The position numbers and the translations under genes are program-made. 64,000 bases of DNA, taken from assembly GCF_026151205.1 (NCBI RefSeq), contig NC_087081.1, positions 3,539,246-3,603,245 on the forward strand. Direction: 5' to 3'. The notes under the pieces were generated by a model that was not told where the DNA came from, did no database searches, and worked only from the letters and a program-made list of their open reading frames with translations. The DNA is from Bolinopsis microptera (Eukaryota; Ctenophora; Tentaculata; Lobata; Bolinopsidae). Below, in pieces: positions 51,601 through 63,600 of this stretch (position 1 is the stretch's first letter; the number at the start of each line of letters is the position of its first letter).

Positions 51601-54600
51601 ATTATTATAAGGTTCACCGTTATAGCATTATTATAAGGTTCACTGCAATAGCATTATTATAAGGTTCACTGCAATAGCATTATTATAAGGTTCACTGTTA
51701 TAGCATTATTATAAGGTTCACTGCAATAGCATTATTATAAGGTTCACCGTTATAACATTATTATAAGGTTCACTGTTATAGCATTATTATAAGCTTCACC
51801 GTTATAGCATTATTATAAGGTTCACCGTTATAGCATTATTATAAGGTTCACTGCAATAGCATTATTATAAGGTTCACTGCAATAGCATTATTATAAGGTT
51901 CACTGTTATAGCATTATTATAAGGTTCACTGCAATAGCATTATTATAAGCTTCACCGTTATAGCATTATTATAAGGTTCACCGTTATAGCATTATTATAA
52001 GGTTCACCGTTATAGCATTATTATAAGGTTCACTGAAATAGCATTATTATAAGCTTCACTGTTATAGCATTATTATAAGGTTCACTGCAATAGCATTATT
52101 ATAAGGTTCACTGTTATAGCATTATTATAAGGTTCACTGCAATAGCATTATTATAAGGTTCACCGTTATAACATTATTATAAGGTTCACTGTTATAGCAT
52201 TATTATAAGCTTCACCGTTATAGCATTATTATAAGGTTCACCGTTATAGCATTATTATCAGGTTCACTGCAATAGCATTATTATAAGGTTCACTGCAATA
52301 GCATTATTATAAGGTTCACTGTTATAGCATTATTATAAGGTTCACTGCAATAGCATTATTATAAGCTTCACCGTTATAGCATTATTACAAGGTTCACCGT
52401 TATAGCATTATTATAAGGTTCACCGTTATAGCATTATTATAAGCTTCACTGTTATAGCATTATTATAAGGTTCACCGTTATAGCATTATTATAAGGTTCA
52501 CTGCAATAGCATTATTATAAGGTTCACCGTTATAGCATTATTATAAGGTTCACTGCAATAGCATTATTATAAGGTTCACTGTTATAGCATTATTATAAGG
52601 TTCACTGCAATAACATTATTATAAGCTTCACCGTTATAGCATTATTATAAGCTTCACCGTTATAGCATTATTATAAGGTTCACCGTTATAGCATTATTAT
52701 AAGGTTCACTGCAATAGCATTATTATAAGCTTCACTGTTATAGCATTATTATAAGGTTCACCGTTATAGCATTATTATAAGGTTCACCGTTATAGCATTA
52801 TTATAAGCTTCACTGTTATAGTATTATTATAAGGTTCACCGTTATAGCATTATTATAAGGTTCACTGCAATAGCATTATCATAAGGTTCACCGTTATAGC
52901 ATTATTATAAGGTTCACCGTTATAGCATTATTATAAGCTTCACTGTTATAGCTTTATTATAAGCTTCACCGTTATATCATTATTATAAGGTTCACTGCAA
53001 TAGCATTATTATAAGGTTCACCGTTATAGCATTATTATAAGCTTCACCGTTATAGCATTATTATAAGGTTCACTGCAATAGCATTATTATAAGGTTCACT
53101 GTTATAGCATTATTATAAGGTTCACCGTTATAACATTATTATAAGGTTCACTGTTATAGCATTATTATAAGGTTCACCGTTATAGCATTATTATAAGGTT
53201 CACCGTTATAGCATTATTATAAGGTTCACCGTTATAGCATTATTATAAGGTTCACTGTTATAGCATTATTTTAAAGTTCACCGTTATAGCATTATTATAA
53301 GGTTCACCGTTATAGCATTATTACAAGGTTCACCGTTATAGCATTATTATAAGGTTCACCGTTATAGCATTATTATAAGCTTCACTGTTATAGCATTATT
53401 ATAAGGTTCACCGTTATAGCATTATTATAAGGTTCACTGCAATAGCATTATTATAAGGTTCACCGTTATAGCATTATTATAAGGTTCACTGCAATAGCAT
53501 TATTATAAGGTTCACTGTTATAGCATTATTATAAGGTTCACTGCAATAACATTATTATAAGCTTCACCGTTATAGCATTATTATAAGCTTCACCGTTATA
53601 GCATTATTATAAGGTTCACCGTTATAGCATTATTATAAGGTTCACTGCAATAGCATTATTATAAGCTTCACTGTTATAGCATTATTATAAGGTTCACCGT
53701 TATAGCATTATTATAAGGTTCACCGTTATAGCATTATTATAAGCTTCACTGTTATAGTATTATTATAAGGTTCACCGTTATAGCATTATTATAAGGTTCA
53801 CTGCAATAGCATTATCATAAGGTTCACCGTTATAGCATTATTATAAGGTTCACCGTTATAGCATTATTATAAGCTTCACTGTTATAGCTTTATTATAAGC
53901 TTCACCGTTATATCATTATTATAAGGTTCACTGCAATAGCATTATTATAAGGTTCACCGTTATAGCATTATTATAAGCTTCACCGTTATAGCATTATTAT
54001 AAGGTTCACTGCAATAGCATTATTATAAGGTTCACTGTTATAGCATTATTATAAGGTTCACCGTTATAACATTATTATAAGGTTCACTGTTATAGCATTA
54101 TTATAAGGTTCACCGTTATAGCATTATTATAAGGTTCACCGTTATAGCATTATTATAAGGTTCACCGTTATAGCATTATTATAAGGTTCACTGTTATAGC
54201 ATTATTTTAAGGTTCACCGTTATAGCATTATTATAAGGTTCACCGTTATAGCATTATTATAAGGTTCACTGCAATAGCATTATTATAAGCTTCACCGTTA
54301 TAACATTATTATAAGCTTCACCGTTATAGTATTATTATAAGCTTCACCGTTATAGCATTATTATAAGGTTCACTGTTATAGCATTATTATAAGGTTCACT
54401 GTTATAGCATTATTATAAGGTTCACCGTTATAGCATTATTATAAGCTTCACTGTTATAGCATTATTATAAGCTTCACCGTTATAGCATTATTATAAGGTT
54501 CACCGTTATAGCATTATTATAAGCTTCACCGTTATAGCATTATTATAAGGTTCACTGTTATATCATTATTATAAGCTTCACTGCAATAGCATTATTATAA

Positions 54601-57600
54601 GGTTCACTGTTATAGCATTATTATAAGGTTCACTGTTATAGCATTATTATAAGGTTCACCGTTATAGCATTATTATAAGCTTCACTGTTATAGCATTATT
54701 ATAAGCTTCATCGTTATAGCATTATTATAAGCTTCACTGTTAAAGCATTATTATAAGCTTCATCGTTATAGCATTATTATAAGCTTCACTGTTATAGCAT
54801 TATTATAAGCTTCATCGTTATAGCATTATTATAAGCTTCACTGTTATAGCATTATTATAAGGTTCACCGTTATAGCATTATTATAAGGTTCACCGTTATA
54901 GCATTATTATAAGCTTCACCGTTATAGCATTATTATAAGGTTCACCGTTATAGCATTATTATAAGCTTCACCGTTATAGCATTATTATAAGCTTCACCGT
55001 TATATCATTATTATAAGGTTCACTGTTATATCATTATTATAAGCTTCACTGCAATAGCATTATTATAAGGTTCACTGTTATAGCATTATTATAAGGTTCA
55101 CCGTTATAGCATTATTATAAGCTTCACTGTTATAGCATTATTATAAGCTTCACCATTATAGCATTATTATAAGCTTCACTGTTATAGCATTATTATAAGC
55201 TTCATCGTTATAGCATTATTATAAGCTTCACTGTTATAGCATTATTATAAGCTTCATCGTTATAGCATTATTATAAGCTTCACTGTTATAGCATTATTAT
55301 AAGGTTCACTGCAATAGCATTATTATATGGTTCACTGTTTTAGCATTATTATAAGGTTCACTGTTATAGCATTATTATAAGGTTCACCGTTATAGCATTA
55401 TTATAAGGTTCACCGTTATAACATTATTATAAGGTTCACTGTTATAGCATTATTATAAGGTTCACTGTTATAACATTATTATAAGGTTCACCGTTATAAC
55501 ATTATTATAAGGTTCACCGTTATAGTATTATTATAAGCTTCACTGTTATAGCATTATTATAAGGTTCACTGTTATAACATTATTATAAGGTTCACCGTTA
55601 TAGCATTATTATAAGGTTCACCGTTATAGCATTATTATAAGGTTCACCGTTATAGTATTATTATAAGGTTCACTGTTATAGCATTATTATAAGGTTCACC
55701 GTTATAGCATTATTATAAGGTTCACCGTTATAGCATTATTATAAGGTTCACCGTTATAACATTATTATAAGGTTCACTGTTATAGCATTATTATAAGGTT
55801 CACTGTTATAACATTATTATAAGGTTCACCGTTATAGCATTATTATAAGGTTCACTGTTATAACATTATTATAAGGTTCACCGTTATAGCATTATTATAA
55901 GGTTCACCGTTATAACATTATTATAAGGTTCACTGTTATAGCATTATTATAAGGTTCACTGTTATAACATTATTATAAGGTTCACCGTTATAGCATTATT
56001 ATAAGGTTCACCGTTATAGCATTATTATAAGGTTCACCGTTATAGCATTATTATAAGGTTCACCGTTATAGTATTATTATAAGGTTCACCGTTATAGCAT
56101 TATTATAAGGTTCACTGTTATAGCATTATTATAAGGTTCACTGCAATAGCATTATTATAAGCTTCACCGTTATAGCATTATTATAAGGTTCACCGTTATA
56201 ACATTATTATAAGGTTCACCGTTATAGCATTATTATAAGGTTCACCGTTATAGTATTATTATAAGGTTCACCGTTATAGCATTATTATAAGGTTCACCGT
56301 TATAACATTATTATAAGGTTCACCGTTATAGCATTATTATAAGGTTCACCGTTATAGCATTATTATAAGGTTCACCGTTATAGTATTATTATAAGGTTCA
56401 CCGTTATAGCATTATTATAAGGTTCACTGTTATAGCATTATTATAAGGTTCACTGCAATAGCATTATTATAAGCTTCACCGTTATAACATTATTATAAGC
56501 TTCACCGTTATAGCATTATTATAAGGGTTCACCGTTATAGCATTATTATAAGGTTCACCGTTATAGCATTATTATAAGCTTCACCGTTATAGCATTATTA
56601 TAAGGTTCACCGTTATAGCATTATTATAAGCTTCACCGTTATAGCATTATTATAAGCTTCACCGTTATATCATTATTATAAGGTTCACTGTTATATCATT
56701 ATTATAAGCTTCACTGCAATAGCATTATTATAAGGTTCACTGTTATAGCATTATTATAAGGTTCACCGTTATAGCATTATTATAAGCTTCACTGTTATAG
56801 CATTATTATAAGCTTCACCATTATAGCATTATTATAAGCTTCACTGTTATAGCATTATTATAAGCTTCATCGTTATAGCATTATTATAAGCTTCACTGTT
56901 ATAGCATTATTATAAGCTTCATCGTTATAGCATTATTATAAGCTTCACTGTTATAGCATTATTATAAGGTTCACCGTTATAGCATTATTATAAGCTTCAC
57001 TGTTATAGCATTATTATAAGCTTCACCGTTATATCATTATTATAAGGTTCACTGTTATAGCATTATTATAAGCTTCACTGTTATAGCATTATTATAAGGT
57101 TCACCGTTATAGCATTATTATAAGCTTCACCGTTATAGCATTATTATAAGGTTCACTGCAATAGCATTATTATATGGTTCACTGTTTTAGCATTATTATA
57201 AGGTTCACTGTTATAGCATTATTATAAGGTTCACCGTTATAGCATTATTATAAGGTTCACCGTTATAACATTATTATAAGGTTCACTGTTATAGCATTAT
57301 TATAAGGTTCACTGTTATAACATTATTATAAGGTTCACCGTTATAACATTATTATAAGGTTCACCGTTATAGTATTATTATAAGCTTCACTGTTATAGCA
57401 TTATTATAAGGTTCACTGTTATAACATTATTATAAGGTTCACCGTTATAGCATTATTATAAGGTTCACCGTTATAGCATTATTATAAGGTTCACCGTTAT
57501 AGTATTATTATAAGGTTCACTGTTATAGCATTATTATAAGGTTCACCGTTATAGCATTATTATAAGGTTCACCGTTATAGCATTATTATAAGGTTCACCG

Positions 57601-60600
57601 TTATAACATTATTATAAGGTTCACTGTTATAGCATTATTATAAGGTTCACTGTTATAACATTATTATAAGGTTCACCGTTATAGCATTATTATAAGGTTC
57701 ACTGTTATAACATTATTATAAGGTTCACCGTTATAGCATTATTATAAGGTTCACCGTTATAACATTATTATAAGGTTCACTGTTATAGCATTATTATAAG
57801 GTTCACTGTTATAACATTATTATAAGGTTCACCGTTATAGCATTATTATAAGGTTCACCGTTATAGCATTATTATAAGGTTCACCGTTATAGCATTATTA
57901 TAAGGTTCACCGTTATAGTATTATTATAAGGTTCACCGTTATAGCATTATTATAAGGTTCACTGTTATAGCATTATTATAAGGTTCACTGCAATAGCATT
58001 ATTATAAGCTTCACCGTTATAGCATTATTATAAGGTTCACCGTTATAACATTATTATAAGGTTCACCGTTATAGCATTATTATAAGGTTCACCGTTATAG
58101 TATTATTATAAGGTTCACCGTTATAGCATTATTATAAGGTTCACCGTTATAACATTATTATAAGGTTCACCGTTATAGCATTATTATAAGGTTCACCGTT
58201 ATAGCATTATTATAAGGTTCACCGTTATAGTATTATTATAAGGTTCACCGTTATAGCATTATTATAAGGTTCACTGTTATAGCATTATTATAAGGTTCAC
58301 TGCAATAGCATTATTATAAGCTTCACCGTTATAACATTATTATAAGCTTCACCGTTATAGCATTATTATAAGGGTTCACCGTTATAGCATTATTATAAGG
58401 TTCTCTGTTATAGCATTATTATAAGCTTCACTGTTATAGCATTATTATAAGCTTCACCGTTATAGCATTATTATAAGGTTCACTGTTATAGTATTATTAT
58501 AAGCTTCACCGTTATAGCATTATTATAAGCTTCACCGTTATAGCATTATTACAAGGTTCACCGTTGTATCATTATTATAAGGTTCACCGTTATAGCATTA
58601 TTATAAGGTTCACTGTTATAGCATTATTATAAGGTTCACTGTTATAACATTATTATAAGGTTCACCGTTATAGCATTATTATAAGCTTCACTGTTATAGC
58701 ATTATTATAAGGTTCACCGTTATAGCATTATTATAAGGTTCACTGTTATAACATTATTATAAGGTTCACCGTTATAGCATTATTATAAAGTTATAAGGTT
58801 CACCGTTATAGCATTATTATAAGGTTCACTGTTATAGCATTATTATAAGGTTCACTGTTATAGCATTATTATAAGGTTCACCGTTATAGCATTATTATAA
58901 GCTTCACCGTTATAGCATTATTATAAGGTTCACTGTTATAACATTATTATAAGGTTCACCGTTATAGCATTATTATAAGCTTCACTGTTATAGCATTATT
59001 ACAAGGTTCACTGTTATAGCCTTATTATAAGGTTCACTGTTATAGCATTATTATAAGGTTCACCGTTATAGCATTATTATAAGCTTCACCGTTATAGCAT
59101 TATTATAAGGTTCACTGTTATAACATTATTATAAGCTTAACTGCAATAGTATTATTATAAGGTTCACTGCAATAGCATTATTATAAGGTTCACCGTTATA
59201 GCATTATTATAAGCTTCACCGTTATAGCATTATTATAAGGTTCACTGTTATAACATTATTATAAGGTTCACCGTTATAGCATTATTATAAGCTTCACTGT
59301 TATAGCATTATTATAAGGTTCACCGTTATATCATTATTATAAGCTTCACCGTTATAGCATTATTATAAGGTTCACCGTTATAGCATTATTATAAGGTTCA
59401 CCGTTATAGCATTATTATAAGGTTCACTGCAATAGCATTATTATAAGGTTCACCGTTATAGCATTATTATAAGCTTCACTGTTATAGCATTATTATAAGC
59501 TTCACTGTTATAGCATTATTATAAGGTTCACCGTTATAGCATTATTATAAGGTTCACTGTTATAACATTATTATAAGGTTCACTGTTATAGCATTATTAT
59601 AAGGTTCACTGTTATAACATTATTATAAGGTTCACTGTTATAGCATTATTATAAGGTTCACTGTTATAGCATTATTATAAGGTTCACTGTTATAGCATTA
59701 TTATAAGGTTCACTGTTATAGCATTATTATAAGGTTCACTGTTATAGCATTATTATAAGGTTCACTGTTATAGCATTATTATAAACTTCACCGTTATAAC
59801 ATTATTATAAGCTTCACCGTTATAACATTATTATAAGGTTCACCGTTATAGCATTATTATAAGGTTCACTGTTATAACATTATTATAAGGTTCACTGTTA
59901 TAGCATTATTATAAGGTTCACTGTTATAACATTATTATAAGGTTCACTGTTATAGCATTATTATAAGGTTCACTGTTATAGCATTATTATAAGGTTCACT
60001 GTTATAGCATTATTATAAGGTTCACTGTTATAGCATTATTATAAGGTTCACTGTTATAGCATTATTATAAGGTTCACTGTTATAACATTATTATAAGGTT
60101 CACTGTTATAGCATTATTATAAGGTTCACTGTTATAGCATTATTATAAGGTTCACTGTTATAACATTATTATAAGGTTCACTGTTATAGCATTATTATAA
60201 GGTTCACTGTTATAGCATTATTATAAGGTTCACTGTTATAGCATTATTATAAGCTTCACCGTTATAGCATTATTATAAGCTTCACTGTTATAGCATTATT
60301 ATAAGCTTCACTGTTATAGCATTATTATAAGGTTCACCGTTATAGCATTATTATAAGGTTCACTGTTATAACATTATTATAAGGTTCACTGTTATAGCAT
60401 TATTATAAGGTTCACTGTTATAACATTATTATAAGGTTCACTGTTATAGCATTATTATAAGGTTCACTGTTATAGCATTATTATAAGGTTCACTGTTATA
60501 GCATTATTATAAGGTTCACTGTTATAGCATTATTATAAGGTTCACTGTTATAGCATTATTATAAGGTTCACTGTTATAGCATTATTATAAACTTCACCGT

Positions 60601-63600
60601 TATAACATTATTATAAGCTTCACCGTTATAACATTATTATAAGGTTCACCGTTATAGCATTATTATAAGGTTCACTGTTATAGCATTATTATAAGGTTCA
60701 CTGTTATAGCATTATTATAATCTTCACCGTTATAGCATTATCATAAGGTTCACCGTTATATCATTATTATAAGCTTCACCGTTATAGCATTATCATAAGG
60801 TTCACCGTTATATCATTATTATAAGGTTCACCGTTATAGCATTATTATAAGGTTCACCGTTATAGCATTATCATAAGGTTCACCGTTATAACATTATTAT
60901 AAGGTTCACCGTTATAGCATTATTATAAAGTTCACTGTTATAGCATTATTATAAACTTCACCGTTATAGCATTATTATAAGGTTCACCGTTATAGCATTA
61001 TTATAAGGTTCACTGCAATAGTATTATTATAAGGTTCACTGTTATAGCATTATTATAAGGTTCACTGCAATAGTATTATTATAAGCTTCACCATTATAGC
61101 ATTATTATAAGGTTCACTGTTATAGCATTATTATAAGGTTCACCGTTATAGCATTATCATAAGGTTCACCGTTATAACATTATTATAAGGTTCACCGTTA
61201 TAGCATTATTATAAAGTTCACTGTTATAGCATTATTATAAACTTCACCGTTATAGCATTATTATAAGGTTCACCGTTATAGCATTATTATAAGGTTCACT
61301 GCAATAGTATTATTATAAGGTTCACCGTTATAGCATTATTATAAGGTTCACTGCAATAGTATTATTATAAGCTTCACCATTATAGCATTATTATAAGGTT
61401 CACTGTTATAGCATTATTATAAGGTTCACCGTTATATCATTATTATAAGGTTCACTGTTATAGCATTATTATAAGGTTCACCGTTATAGCATTATTATAA
61501 GGTTCACCGTTATAGCATTATTATAAGGTTCACCGTTATAGCATTATTATAAGGTTCACTGTTATAGCATTATTATAAGGTTCATCGTTATAGCATTATT
61601 ATAAGGTTCACCGTTATAGCATTATTATAAGGTTCACCGTTATAGCATTATTATAAGGTTCACTGTTATAGCATTATTATAAGGTTCATCGTTATAGCAT
61701 TATTATAAGGTTCACCGTTATAGCATTATCATAAGGTTCACCGTTATAACATTATTATAAGGTTCACCGTTATAACATTATCATAAGGTTTATTGTTATA
61801 GCATTATTATAAGCTTTACACTTCACTGCAATAGTAAGATTATTATCAAGTGTCTTCGAAAGGACTAAAGCCAGTCCTTTATTATTGGAATATTTCCATA
61901 AGGTAATAAAGTAATAATATTTTATTGCTATGTTTTCTGTCAGGTAATAATATTTTATTGGAATTTTTTCAGTCCGGTAACAATATAAATATTTTATTGG
62001 AATGTTTTTAACAATGGCTCATCATAGAAAGGTTGAAAGGTTTAGTATAAAGGTATAATAATAGGGACTACATAATACAAACAGCTATTTTATGCAAAAT
62101 ATCTCAGCACATATGATACTGAGAAACAATGTCTTTGAGATGTGTGTCAGTGTGTCACGTGTTGCCCATATAAGTTAATATAAAGACCATGTGTTGCCCA
62201 TATAAGGATTGTGTCTGTTAGATTTGTGTCAGCACGCATGTTTATGACTGATGACTGTGGATCCTCGTGCCTCCGCAACTCAAACAATGTAAGAGTTTAC
62301 CTTATATAAAGCGGCTAACCATATTTGTCTTATTTGAGGAAAGGAAAATTACTCTTTTACAAGCTATAAGAGTTTACAAATGAAGTATAATAACAATCAA
62401 ACCTAGGGCATATTGGTCTTTTAGAATCCGGGTTTCAGCATCGTTTATTTCCTTTTGAAGCTGCAACTCCGCTGCTCCGAGTTCAGCAAACTTGAGGATT
62501 TTAATCAGAAGACTTATTTTAGTGTTCGTGTGGTCCAGTCCGAATATGTACCTGAAGTTGAACTACCATAGTTACTATGGTAACACTACTATATAACTTA
62601 TAAGTAGTTACATATTTTGGTGTTCGTCGTGTGTAAACAGATTTTTAAAAAGATTTATTTAACTTACTTGAACGGTTTGTTTGGTGCAATCTTGCTGAGA
62701 TCTATTTCCGTGTCTCCGATAATGTTATCTGAAATTCCTACTTCGGAGTCCCATAAACTGGCCTGTATAAATATCAAAATGATGCCCATATAAGGAAATG
62801 TAAAGACCACGTTAATAATTTTATCTGAAATTCCTACTTCGGAGTCCCACAAACTGGCCTGAATGGGCGAGCAAAAATATTAAAATGCGTATAAATAAAA
62901 TGCGGAAATTTCTCGCCCTTTGATTCACTAATTTTAGCAATAATACGATTTATTTAACTATATTTAGTTATTCTAACCTGAAGCATATCTCCAGAAGTGC
63001 TGAGATAACGGAACTCAAAACTTTCTCTCCACTTAGGATTCAGAGTTGAAGGTATAACTTTGGTTTCAAACTGCTGATCGCTCAATTGCAGTCTGTAAGG
63101 TTGCAAAATAAAACCAACCTCTCGTTGAACCAACAAACGATAGGGTCCAGGACAAAACCATTCAATATTTTCTAGAACCAACTAAGTAGAAACTATAAAC
63201 TAGAAACACTGTTGTCAGTATGTAAATTCACGATACAAGTGCAGGGAAGATACGAAATATTACTTATATCTACATAATGTTATACTATATTAAGTAATAT
63301 CTTCTAAGGATCTTTATTTTTTGAGACAGCTACCAATAAACTAATAAAGATCTTAGGATTACTGTTTTCAGATATTTCGAAATTTGATATGGTTTATAAC
63401 AATATATATACCTGATGAAGGGGTCACATGTCCCGTCGCTGTTCATGGGTGGGAGGTCCATACCTTCAATAACTGTAATCTGGATAATACCTGACAATGA
63501 GAACGTGTAAATAATAAAAACTATTGAATAACATTAACCGGGTTTGTAGTTCCCATCTCTCAGAAATATAAAATGCAAAAGTACAAACCCAACAGTCGCT

